A DNA stretch of 64,000 nt from Bacillus sp. sid0103 (GTDB taxonomy: Bacteria > Bacillota > Bacilli > Bacillales_B > DSM-18226), in assembly GCF_019219025.1 (NCBI RefSeq), contig NZ_JAHUWN010000003.1:124001-188000 (forward strand). The letters are read 5' to 3'. Below, one piece after another: positions 40,843 through 48,411 of this stretch. A program made the translations under genes and the position numbers. The notes beneath the pieces are model-generated. The model ran no database searches and was not told the origin of the DNA. It saw nothing but the letters and a program-made list of their open reading frames with translations. Each line of letters begins with the position of its first letter. The first letter of the stretch is position 1.

Positions 40843-42156
40843 CTATTTCACCACAAACGGGATTCTGCCAGTAAATAGAAAAGCATCGCTGAGATGATGT
40901 CTGTACTCAACCTGTGCATAGGAATTGATTGGTTTCGTTGTCCTAATTAATACATCACAGCGCTGGGCTGTACTCATCTCGATTGGGGTACCTGCCTTTA
41001 TGGTATATGGATAGTTATACTTACCAAAGGGAGGTACTCCAAGGGAACGGCCATCATAGGCGTTACAAACAACATCTACAGGGAACACCACTTTGATCTT
41101 GACATACGCTGCACAGAGCATCCGGACAAGAATGGTCTGATTTACCTTGGCATTTACGGAAACCTGCATCCCTTCTACTCCGCTATTTAATTCCGGCGGG
41201 ATCGTCACACCTGAACGGATCGAAGCTGTTCCAGCAACTCGTCCCGGAAAGTATTCACCAGTTACAACGAAGTAGTCAGGATTGTAATCCTGAAAAGCAA
41301 AGAAATCGAAACTCCCTTTATCATTACTATGAAAATCATCGTTGACTCCAGGAATATCTCCGCGTTCGGGAAAAGTCTGGTGAGCATTTTCCGCTTGTAT
41401 CCGCCAAATAGAATCAATGTCGTCGATGACCCAGAGTGCCTCCACATCATAAGGCACGGTCATCGCATGAGGGTCGCCGCTCTCCAGATTACCGCCAACA
41501 AATCCAGGAAACTCTGGATAGTTCACTAGGTTGGCGGCTGTACGTCTTGGGTAACCTCCTACATTTTTACCATCCTTTGGATCATAAGCGTCTGGCGGTT
41601 CGATAATTAGAAATCCATATAGGCCGAATTCAAAATGCTGGATCGTATTCCTGTGACAATGGTAAAAATAACTGCCAATATGGTTAGGTTGCCATTGATA
41701 CGTATAGTTACCGATTTCCATAGAGGTATGGCCGACCCCGTCATTAATGGCAGTTGGTTCAATGCCGTGCCAATGAATGGTGTGAGGAGGCTGCCCATGT
41801 CCTTCCACTTGACCGTGAAAGATGACTCCACGAGGAACACGAATTGTTGGACCTGGAAACGTACCATTTGCGCCCATGGGTACATCTGGATTTCCAAGAA
41901 GAAAGAACTCCATTTTCTTGCCATCCCACGCCTTTAGTTCTGTTCCGTGCATTAAGTGGACCCTTTGCGTATTTGGCGTTTGCATTGTTGCTCCTGGCAC
42001 GTTTGCAGCAACAAACGCTGGAACCGGATTTGTTGGTACAAGCAGATCCGGGGTAGGTGGACTAGCTTTAGGTGGATCAAACGATTTCACCCAGTCTGCT
42101 TCATGACCTGCTACTGACCTGCGCGGGATATGGTACCCAGGTTTTGAAAATGACAT
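40843..42156 (-). CDS. Multicopper-oxidase-like protein B, no signal peptide, cysteine-bearing half of a copper site
   Basis: 437 residues. Two cupredoxin domains: N-terminal about 65-190, C-terminal about 235-435. The N-terminal domain carries H125-x2-H128-W-H130 and H166-C-H168-x5-H174 (Y-F-Y-H-C-H then H-F-E-F-G-L-Y-G), the H-x2-H-x-H plus H-C-H set that supplies the type 1 cysteine and half of a trinuclear site. The second domain has the fold (L-C-A-A-Y-V-K-I-K, R-C-D-V-L-I-R) but no copper motif. The N-terminus (M-S-F-S-K-P-G-Y-H-I) is not a signal peptide. Starts two bases after the end of protein A, with AAAGGAG inside the A gene. Predicted to form a copper centre with protein A. Confidence 0.85.
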   Translation of the reverse strand: MSFSKPGYHIPRRSVAGHEADWVKSFDPPKASPPTPDLLVPTNPVPAFVAANVPGATMQTPNTQRVHLMHGTELKAWDGKKMEFFLLGNPDVPMGANGTFPGPTIRVPRGVIFHGQVEGHGQPPHTIHWHGIEPTAINDGVGHTSMEIGNYTYQWQPNHIGSYFYHCHRNTIQHFEFGLYGFLIIEPPDAYDPKDGKNVGGYPRRTAANLVNYPEFPGFVGGNLESGDPHAMTVPYDVEALWVIDDIDSIWRIQAENAHQTFPERGDIPGVNDDFHSNDKGSFDFFAFQDYNPDYFVVTGEYFPGRVAGTASIRSGVTIPPELNSGVEGMQVSVNAKVNQTILVRMLCAAYVKIKVVFPVDVVCNAYDGRSLGVPPFGKYNYPYTIKAGTPIEMSTAQRCDVLIRTTKPINSYAQVEYRHHLSDAFLFTGRIPFVVK

Positions 42157-42157
42157 A

Positions 42158-43624
42158 TCATTTCTCCTTTTTATTTTCCAATTTTACCTTTGTAGGGAAC
42201 TTTCTAGAATTATGCTCAGAATGCCCATTGTCTGGACCCGCTGCCGGACCTGTCCTTTCAGGACCATGATAAGTCGGAGCTTCTGGAAAGGTTGTTACTC
42301 CACCAGTTGTGTTACGATCACCTATAAAATGGATCCCGCTCATCATTCCAAGTCCGTAGTTACCACCCTGTGCGGATTGGCTTGGCTCAGAGTGGTCATG
42401 CATTGGGTAACAGAGAGGAGACATTCTTACCGATATATCAAAATCCCCTGCTTTTGTTCCCTTTTCAGGCAAATAAGTGCCTAACTCTTCAGTTGGCGGC
42501 CAAACTGGATGTGGTTGAGACCTAGGAATGGCTGGATTCGCGATTGACATTAACGGCTCATCTGGGAGCCCGATGCCGCGCTTATTAGGAACATCAGGTG
42601 GTCGAATAAACGGTACCGCCCATTCAACGATTTCGAGTGGATGAGATGTATAAGTGTCAATCCAATACGGGTTTTTTTGAACCTCGCCGTTAATCCCAGT
42701 TACATAGACATGGTTAGCGTGAATATGCAAAGAATGCAAGGACAAACCGGCATTCAAAATTCGGATAATGCATGGTTCTCCTACTCGATGATTTGGTGTA
42801 ATATAGGGGTTGTGAGCAGAAAACCATCCAGACTGTCCGCTTAATGTATAGAAATCAGGTTTTTTGTTCCTTCCATCTGAACGGAATTTATCGGTCTCAA
42901 AGGCCTTAATAAATTGTGATGCCGGATATTCTTTCCCAGGCGGGTAGTTTCCTACCTCTGCAAACAGTCTTGAACTCGCCTCGTGGAGGATCCAAATATA
43001 CTGACGAAATGCCTGAGTATTAGTGGACGGATCCCCTTCCTCCCAGGCTAAACCTGGAAAGTGAGCACTAGATCCAAAGTCATCAAAGATATGTTGGACT
43101 GCTGGTGTTGGATTTGAATAAGGGGTAACTCGATGCCCAGCTTCTGCCTCCTTGGGCATGACAACTAGTGCACCATGGAGACCCATCATTCGGTTCACTG
43201 GGGAATTAAGGTTATCATAATATAAAAATGTTCCTGCCTCGATAGGAACAAATTGTTTTGTAATGGTAGCTCCAGGCCTGATCGGACCAGTGTCGACTAG
43301 TCCCGGTATGTAAAACGCGTGGGGTTCATCCAGACCATTCGTGACTGTGACCTTCACATTATTTCCCGCAGTCGTAAATATATTGGGGCCAGGCACCTCA
43401 GCAGGGAAGTTTTTCTCTTTGTAAAACCAGAAGTAGCACTGAGCTTGGTTAATGACATTATGTGTTGCCATGTCCTTTATTCCATCCGTAATAGTAAAGT
43501 TAAGTTCTTGAACTTGTTGTGTTGCAAAAAGCTTATTGCCTGAAATCCAAGAAGGCATCATACTTCCTACGAATAATGTAGCAATTCCGCCCCCAGCATA
43601 CTTAACAAATTCTCTTCGCTTCAT
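42158..43624 (-). CDS. Multicopper-oxidase-like protein A, Tat signal, other half of the copper site
   Basis: 488 residues from ATG 43624 (AAGGAGG upstream). Twin-arginine signal M-K-R-R-E-F-V-K followed by a hydrophobic stretch. The N-terminal cupredoxin domain (about 40-160) keeps the fold but has lost its H-x-H motifs (A-F-Y-I-P, F-L-Y-Y-D-N). The C-terminal domain (about 280-435) has H297-x2-H300-x-H302 and H409-D-H411, the latter in M-H-D-H-S-E-P, with G-L-G-M-M after it; there is no cysteine between the histidines. These are the N-type half-motifs of a trinuclear copper site, complementary to protein B. Probable start of the operon. Substrate unknown. Confidence 0.86.
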   Translation of the reverse strand: MKRREFVKYAGGGIATLFVGSMMPSWISGNKLFATQQVQELNFTITDGIKDMATHNVINQAQCYFWFYKEKNFPAEVPGPNIFTTAGNNVKVTVTNGLDEPHAFYIPGLVDTGPIRPGATITKQFVPIEAGTFLYYDNLNSPVNRMMGLHGALVVMPKEAEAGHRVTPYSNPTPAVQHIFDDFGSSAHFPGLAWEEGDPSTNTQAFRQYIWILHEASSRLFAEVGNYPPGKEYPASQFIKAFETDKFRSDGRNKKPDFYTLSGQSGWFSAHNPYITPNHRVGEPCIIRILNAGLSLHSLHIHANHVYVTGINGEVQKNPYWIDTYTSHPLEIVEWAVPFIRPPDVPNKRGIGLPDEPLMSIANPAIPRSQPHPVWPPTEELGTYLPEKGTKAGDFDISVRMSPLCYPMHDHSEPSQSAQGGNYGLGMMSGIHFIGDRNTTGGVTTFPEAPTYHGPERTGPAAGPDNGHSEHNSRKFPTKVKLENKKEK

Positions 43625-44069
43625 ATTTTCCTCCTTAACATTCATCCTTGCTACTAGTACTAAATAACTATTCCAGGATACTTGGGAAAATTCCTAAATA
43701 ATTTCGATTATATGATTTATGTTCTATAAACCTAATTAAAATAAAAACAGTCAATTTTTCATGTTTTAATAAGGAAAGTAGATAACATTTTCCTAAAAAA
43801 GAAACTAAATAAGAATATGCGCTCCTATCAATGTCAAACTTTAGTAGCATATAAAAAGGTAAGGCTGGTTGGGAAAATAGTATTAATTTCCATTAATACT
43901 AATTTATTTATCAGAATATTTCAAAATATATTATTCGACGTTTCTTTTGTTATTTCTCCTTTAATAGACCAAATTTCCTATAAAACCAAAAAAAGAACGT
44001 ACTCTAGGTACATTCTCCGTCGAAAATATGTTATTTTCTCATTGCCATACAACACATTGATAGCAGCTA
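43625..44069. other. AT-rich intergenic region between csoR and the oxidase operon
   Basis: 445 bases on which I see no credible gene. A -10-like TATAAT (minus strand, 43707-43712) lies about 80 bases before the oxidase start, but its -35 is weak. No recognisable G/C-tract CsoR operator was found by eye. An apparent 93-residue plus-strand frame at 43817-44098 has no ribosome site or family resemblance. Confidence 0.45.
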
Positions 44070-44417
44070 TTATTTTTTCATTAATTTTTGGATGGTGACT
44101 AGAACCTCATCTATGACTTCCATATCACCCTCCTGTATTCTTTCAACTACACAGCTCCTCAGATGACCTTCAAGCAAAATTTTGGCAACGCTATTTAAGG
44201 CGGATTGGGTGGCTGATATCTGATTAATGACATCATCACAATAGGTATCTTTTTCAATTAGGCCTTTAATGCCGCGGATTTGTCCTTCAATCCGATTTAA
44301 CCTAGTGACAAGATTATTTTTCACTTTATCGGAATGATGACTCTTTCGATCACTGCCTTCAAGTGAACAGCAAGAATCATCAAAAAGTTCCTCTTCCTTC
44401 CCGAAATGATTTGACAT
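44070..44417 (-). CDS. csoR: CsoR-type copper-sensing transcriptional repressor
   Basis: 115 residues. The four-helix DUF156 fold is clear: L-V-T-R-L-N-R-I-E-G-Q-I-R-G-I-K-G. Copper ligands C60, H85 and C89 are spaced exactly as in B. subtilis CsoR (C-x24-H-x3-C). An N-terminal extension of about 30 residues adds C16-C17 and H27-H28, which is unusual. CsoR releases DNA when it binds Cu(I). It heads the minus-strand copper locus and is the obvious candidate regulator. AGGAGGCGGAG ribosome site. Confidence 0.93.
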   Translation of the reverse strand: MSNHFGKEEELFDDSCCSLEGSDRKSHHSDKVKNNLVTRLNRIEGQIRGIKGLIEKDTYCDDVINQISATQSALNSVAKILLEGHLRSCVVERIQEGDMEVIDEVLVTIQKLMKK

Positions 44418-44619
44418 CGCTCCGCCTCCTTTTTGAAAATATTATATCATACCTTGAATTAGGAGTTTTAGGTCTACTTTTATGGAGTATTTTTTTACTA
44501 TCTCAATATTTTTTCCTTATGACCATCACATTTATGCTATTAATTGACAGTAAAACGTGCCCATGCAATACTTGAACTACCTGTCATGTTTTGATGATTA
44601 ATTCTATAAGGAGAAATCT

Positions 44620-45762
44620 ATGAAACCACGCTATGTATTTAATTTTATTTCGATCATAATTGTTTATACAGCGTTATCTTTGTATATCGGTTGGAACAGT
44701 TGGGTGTGGCTGCATTCTGCCTTCGGACTCGAGGAAAAATGGATATATGGTTTTATCGTTGGACTAATTTCTTATTCTTACATTATTGGACATTTCATAA
44801 AAAGGATACCTCTATTTAAAATGGTCGGCTCTTATTGGTTTGGGATATTGCAATATGCCATTCTGATCCTGCCACTTTCCAATCTTCTTGCCCTGACTCT
44901 CATTCTTACAGGACTTTCGCCATCTTCTGTCGTAAATTGGCTCGGAGGCGTAGTGTTTCTATTTTTTATCTCTCTATTTATCTATGGTATGTATAATGCC
45001 TATAGCCCTGTTGTTAAAACTTTTTCAGTTGTGATTCCAAAACAAATAGGCGAACGAAAGCAACTTCATATTGCCATGGCCTCTGATATGCACTTTGGAA
45101 GGCTTTCAGGCATTCGTCATGTACGGAGGCTGGTCCGTGAAATGAATGCACTAAAGCCTGATATCATTTTACTGCCAGGCGATATCATTGACGACGATCC
45201 CGTGCCATTTACACAAAAGAGAATGGGTGATGTCATGAAGGATTTATCGGCACCATTAGGTGTTTATGGAGTCTTGGGAAATCATGAATATTATGGCGGC
45301 GGAATTCCAAAGTTCTTGCAGGAAATGGAACGGATTGGGATTACCATCCTCATGGATCAAGTAATTAAAATTAATGACAGCTTTTATCTTGCCGGACGTA
45401 AAGACAAAACGGATCGCCAACGACTGCCGATCAAAACCTTATTAAAAGACGTTGATCCATCCCTGCCAATGATTATGATGGATCATCAGCCTTCTGAAAT
45501 AACACAAGCCCAGGAAAACCATGTCGACTTGCTATTATCAGGCCACACACACAGAGGGCAAATGGCACCAAATCATCTGATTACCAAAAGAATGTTTGAA
45601 AATGATTGGGGCTATCTTCAAAAAGGTCAACTTCATTCCATTGTTTCATCAGGTTTTGGCTTTTGGGGTCCGCCTCTCAGAATTGGCAGTCGTTCTGAAA
45701 TCATCCAGATTCAAGTTACGTTTTTAAACACTGATGAAATTTCGGAAGCTGGAGATAAATAA
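44620..45762 (+). CDS. Membrane-anchored metallophosphoesterase (YkuE-like)
   Basis: 380 residues. N-terminal four transmembrane helices (residues about 5-125), then a calcineurin-like phosphoesterase domain with M-A-S-D-M-H-F-G, L-P-G-D-I-I-D, G-V-L-G-N-H-E-Y and S-G-H-T-H-R-G-Q motifs, giving a two-metal site. Relatives act on cyclic nucleotides, UDP-sugars or lipid phosphates; the substrate here is unknown. TAAGGAGAAAT precedes the start. Not in the copper operon, transcribed in the opposite direction from csoR. Confidence 0.88.
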   Translation: MKPRYVFNFISIIIVYTALSLYIGWNSWVWLHSAFGLEEKWIYGFIVGLISYSYIIGHFIKRIPLFKMVGSYWFGILQYAILILPLSNLLALTLILTGLSPSSVVNWLGGVVFLFFISLFIYGMYNAYSPVVKTFSVVIPKQIGERKQLHIAMASDMHFGRLSGIRHVRRLVREMNALKPDIILLPGDIIDDDPVPFTQKRMGDVMKDLSAPLGVYGVLGNHEYYGGGIPKFLQEMERIGITILMDQVIKINDSFYLAGRKDKTDRQRLPIKTLLKDVDPSLPMIMMDHQPSEITQAQENHVDLLLSGHTHRGQMAPNHLITKRMFENDWGYLQKGQLHSIVSSGFGFWGPPLRIGSRSEIIQIQVTFLNTDEISEAGDK

Positions 45763-45908
45763 TACACTATTCCCCAATATTTAACATATGATAAAAGATC
45801 ATTACCGTATTTAAATATTTTTTAACTTTTCTGATTATTTATTCTAGCTTTATTTCCTTATCTTCATATATAATATTTTCATAACTATTTTGAAGGGTGT
45901 TGGTTAAT

Positions 45909-46070
45909 TTGGCAAACAATGCTGAAGTGAAAAAAATCTCTGTTAATTCCACAATTTCATTAAAAGGAATTGTAAAAGCCATTTTCAACGATACCGTTCA
46001 TGTTCAGATCGGCGGAAAAATTATTACGCTCCCTGCATCAGAACTGCTGCTTGAAAAGCCCGTCCAATAG
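45909..46070 (+). CDS. 53-residue conserved small protein, paralogue 1
   Basis: TTG start, product M-A-N-N-A-E-V-K-K-I-S-V-N-S-T-I-S-L-K-G, then I-V-K-A-I-F-N-D-T-V-H-V-Q-I-G-G-K-I-I-T-L-P. The second copy at 47610-47771 is about 72 percent identical by eye over 53 residues, with equal length and no gaps, which argues for real, selected genes. Beta-strand-rich with a turn, resembling the end of an OB or SH3-like barrel; no family recognised. AAGGG ribosome site. A terminator follows. Confidence 0.7.
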   Translation: MANNAEVKKISVNSTISLKGIVKAIFNDTVHVQIGGKIITLPASELLLEKPVQ

Positions 46071-46123
46071 TTTGTTTTACCTAGCAAATTAAAGCAATCG
46101 GAATATACTATTTTACTCAAAGA

Positions 46124-46151
46124 AAAGCCCCTCAAGTGAAGGGCTTTTTCA
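46124..46151 (+). terminator. Terminator between the small protein and the CBS gene
   Basis: AAAAGCCC/GGGCTTTT stem with T run; convergent genes on either side can share it. Confidence 0.75.
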
Positions 46152-46162
46152 TTTAATGATTA

Positions 46163-46639
46163 TCACTGCCATTCATTGATAATCGTATCTTGAATGCTCC
46201 GAATAACATCTCCTCTACTGATTACACCGACCACATGATGCGATGCATTAACCACAGGAAGTTTTTTAAAGTGATGCTTAGACAAAATGGAGACGACCTT
46301 TTTCATTTCATCTTCAGGATGTACAGTTACGATCCCCTTGGTTCTTGCAATCCTGATAATCTCACTATCAGCTAATTCACTAAGTCGGTTCTCGATGTTT
46401 TCTTCTGCCACGTATGTCATAAAGGTGAAATAGTCATGAAATCGGCGATCCACAGGACTGATTGCCCGCAAAATATCCCCATCTGTGACAATACCACGTA
46501 ACACGCCAGCCTCGTCGATAATGGGTATGCCGCCAATTTTTTTATCAACAAATATTGACATAACCTCTTTAATGGAAGCACTCGGGCGAGCCGAAATAAC
46601 ATCCTTCACCATAAAATCCTTTACCTTTACATTGATCAT
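46163..46639 (-). CDS. Tandem CBS-domain protein
   Basis: 158 residues, two CBS domains at about residues 8-60 (M-V-K-D-V-I-S-A-R-P-S-A-S-I-K-E-V) and 95-150 (T-V-H-P-E-D-E-M-K-K-V-V-S-I-L), each with G-I-P-I-I-D/K-L-P-V-V-N and G-I-V-T-D-G-D-I-L/G-V-I-S-R-G-D-V-I. Such stand-alone pairs bind adenine nucleotides and regulate partner proteins. The gap to the TetR gene is 36 bases, so it may be its partner in transcription. Confidence 0.88.
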   Translation of the reverse strand: MINVKVKDFMVKDVISARPSASIKEVMSIFVDKKIGGIPIIDEAGVLRGIVTDGDILRAISPVDRRFHDYFTFMTYVAEENIENRLSELADSEIIRIARTKGIVTVHPEDEMKKVVSILSKHHFKKLPVVNASHHVVGVISRGDVIRSIQDTIINEWQ

Positions 46640-46675
46640 ATCGACACCGCTTTCATATTATGAATTTTGGATTCT

Positions 46676-47320
46676 TCATTCCTGCGTGCTTCGCAATTTT
46701 TCTAAAACTTCAGGTGGAAAAACCATCCGGCAAATGACTTTTGAAATTTCTTGAAAATCTGCTTTGTTCCCACGATGGACCTCGTTTCCGTGACAATTCT
46801 CGACTAAAACAAATATGGCCCAAGCGACAGCATCTAAATCCAAATCATTCCATGTTAATCCTGTTTCCTCTGCTTGCTTTAAACCCAACAGTATTCTCGC
46901 GTAAATTTTCCTTCGTGCATCAGCCAAAAATTCTGCCAGACCTGGGTCTTTCAACATCAATTCAGGCAGGACACGCGAAAGGCCTAACTCATTAAGGCGT
47001 TTGTTATGGGCATCTAATAGGGATGCTAATAATGATTCCGGATCCTTCGAAATCCAGCTCGGTTCAGGTGGAAGAAGCTTGTCTAATTTATCTTCAAGTA
47101 ACGACATTAAAAGTTGGCGTTTATCTGAAAAATACCGATAGAAGGTTCCGGTTGCCACCCCGGCATGAGCTGCAATTTCTTTCGCAGTTGTTTGCTCGTA
47201 CCCATTAGAAATAAAGAGAGTCCGTCCACTTTCCAAAAGTGCATTTCTTTTTTGCTGTGCCCTCTCCTGTTTTGGGAGAGAAGGAAATTCACCAATTAAT
47301 AGGTCTTCATGGTCTGGCAT
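46676..47320 (-). CDS. TetR-family transcriptional regulator
   Basis: 214 residues. N-terminal helix-turn-helix Q-T-T-A-K-E-I-A-A-H-A-G-V-A-T-G-T-F-Y-R-Y-F, about residues 43-64. The C-terminal ligand domain is helical with no identified ligand. Twin palindromic operators GAAC-N4-GTTC lie just upstream, so it probably represses itself and the promoter that points rightward from the same region. GAGGTGAT ribosome site. Confidence 0.92.
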   Translation of the reverse strand: MPDHEDLLIGEFPSLPKQERAQQKRNALLESGRTLFISNGYEQTTAKEIAAHAGVATGTFYRYFSDKRQLLMSLLEDKLDKLLPPEPSWISKDPESLLASLLDAHNKRLNELGLSRVLPELMLKDPGLAEFLADARRKIYARILLGLKQAEETGLTWNDLDLDAVAWAIFVLVENCHGNEVHRGNKADFQEISKVICRMVFPPEVLEKLRSTQE

Positions 47321-47358
47321 TTTATCACCTCATCTATATCATACCACCATTTTTAAAT

Positions 47359-47375
47359 TTGAACCATAGTTCATG
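47359..47375. promoter_or_regulatory. TetR operator copy 1
   Basis: TTGAACCATAGTTCATG contains the inverted repeat GAAC-CATA-GTTC. It is near the start of the tetR gene and partly covers its likely promoter (TATGAT at about -20 from the ribosome site). Confidence 0.6.
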
Positions 47376-47381
47376 TTTTCG

Positions 47382-47410
47382 TTGACAGACGATTCCAAAC
47401 ATGCGATACT
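47382..47410 (+). promoter_or_regulatory. Sigma-A-type promoter between the two TetR operators
   Basis: TTGACA at 47382-47387, 17-base spacer, GATACT at 47405-47410. A near-consensus promoter that reads to the right, toward the second 53-residue protein at 47610, about 200 bases away. Both operators would block it. Confidence 0.6.
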
Positions 47411-47426
47411 TGAACTACGGTTCATG
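47410..47426. promoter_or_regulatory. TetR operator copy 2
   Basis: TTGAACTACGGTTCATG with GAAC-TACG-GTTC inverted repeat, 51 bases from copy 1 (about five helical turns). It covers the transcription start zone of the rightward promoter. Confidence 0.6.
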
Positions 47427-47609
47427 TTAAGTCACTATTATTGTTTAGCACCCCTTTACAATATAGATGGATCGAAACATGACCGATTTTTTTTATAAAA
47501 AAGTCCTAACCATAGCAGGAGTTTATTCATTTTTTTCGAATAATTTATTGTATTATTATATAGATTTCTTGTTCTTATTCTCATCTAATTTTTGAAAGGC
47601 GTTGATACG

Positions 47610-47771
47610 ATGGCAAACCAACCTGAATCCAAAAAAATCTCTGTTAATTCAACCATTTCGTTAAAAGGAATTGTGAAGGCCATTTTCAACGATACTATTC
47701 ATGTTCAAATTGGCGGCAAGATTATTCCTATCCCAACAACAGATTTTATGATTGAAAAATCAGCGAAGTAA
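47610..47771 (+). CDS. 53-residue conserved small protein, paralogue 2
   Basis: ATG start, M-A-N-Q-P-E-S-K-K-I-S-V-N-S-T-I-S-L-K-G then I-V-K-A-I-F-N-D-T-I-H-V-Q-I-G-G-K-I-I-P-I-P. Close paralogue of 45909-46070, with the same length; divergence is concentrated at the two ends. Possibly controlled by the TetR-type repressor whose operators lie upstream. AAAGG ribosome site. Terminator follows. Function unknown. Confidence 0.72.
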   Translation: MANQPESKKISVNSTISLKGIVKAIFNDTIHVQIGGKIIPIPTTDFMIEKSAK

Positions 47772-47800
47772 TTAATTACGTAGAGATTTTCATCATAAAA

Positions 47801-47832
47801 AAAGCCCATCAAATTTGATGGGCTTTCTTTTT
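47801..47832 (+). terminator. Terminator of the second 53-residue gene
   Basis: AAAGCCCATCAAATTTGATGGGCTTT, a near-perfect dyad followed by CTTTTT, 30 bases after the stop. Confidence 0.85.
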
Positions 47833-47924
47833 GTAAAATTAGTTGCATCTTTCATTTATTTTCATACTATACAAAAGATATGCATTAGGTTCAAAGATTT
47901 CTGTCCTTGTCATATTTGATGCAC

Positions 47925-48389
47925 ATGAAAGTTGAGTGGGTTGTGAAATCATTGAATAATACATGTGACTTAGAAAAAGGCCTGCAAACAGTTATCTCTA
48001 TCCAACGGAACATTGATATTACTACTGCATTTTTATTATTAACCGGTCAAGTAACAGTCGTTAGACTTATTGTAGAACCAGGAGGATTTGCCCTTTCGGT
48101 TGGAGGGCCGCTAACTGGATTTGGGCGTTTAGAAGGTAAATCAGGAAATAAGACATTGAGTTTATTATTGGACATTGGGGATATCCTTTTAGCCATACTA
48201 TTAATTAGTGATCAGATAAATGTGTCAGGTATCTTTTTAGGCCCAGGCAGATTTAGCTTCAATATGAGCGGTCCAATTTTTGGTGTTCCTAAACACGTAC
48301 CTACATTGCCTGATTTAGAAAAGGTTTTTACACAATTTCGCTGGATTGTTTCTGAACATTTTGGTATCGAACCTGAAATTCTAATCTAA
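47925..48389 (+). CDS. Uncharacterised protein with an internal duplication
   Basis: About 154 residues (start uncertain between 47907 and 47925; no strong ribosome site). Two halves look related: one with L-L-L-T-G-Q-V-T-V-V-R-L-I-V-E-P-G-G-F-A-L and one with I-L-L-I-S-D-Q-I-N-V-S-G-I-F-L-G-P-G-R-F, both followed by S/M-x-G-P-x-x-G. This suggests a repeated beta module. Followed by a possible 42-residue membrane peptide and by a terminator. No family recognised. Confidence 0.6.
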   Translation: MKVEWVVKSLNNTCDLEKGLQTVISIQRNIDITTAFLLLTGQVTVVRLIVEPGGFALSVGGPLTGFGRLEGKSGNKTLSLLLDIGDILLAILLISDQINVSGIFLGPGRFSFNMSGPIFGVPKHVPTLPDLEKVFTQFRWIVSEHFGIEPEILI

Positions 48390-48411
48390 TGAAGGAAGGA
48401 AGTGTTCATTT

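Noticed and set aside
34126..43624. Calling the oxidases MnxG or a proven manganese oxidase
   Set aside because: Copper ligands and size are suggestive, but no mnxE/mnxF-like genes or diagnostic features allow the substrate to be stated.
42158..43624. Protein A considered a standard complete laccase
   Set aside because: It lacks the type 1 cysteine (H-D-H instead of H-C-H) and the N-terminal H-x-H motifs, so it cannot hold a complete site alone.
43817..44098. 93-residue plus-strand reading frame upstream of csoR
   Set aside because: No ribosome site, low-complexity AT-rich translation, overlap with csoR end, no family resemblance.
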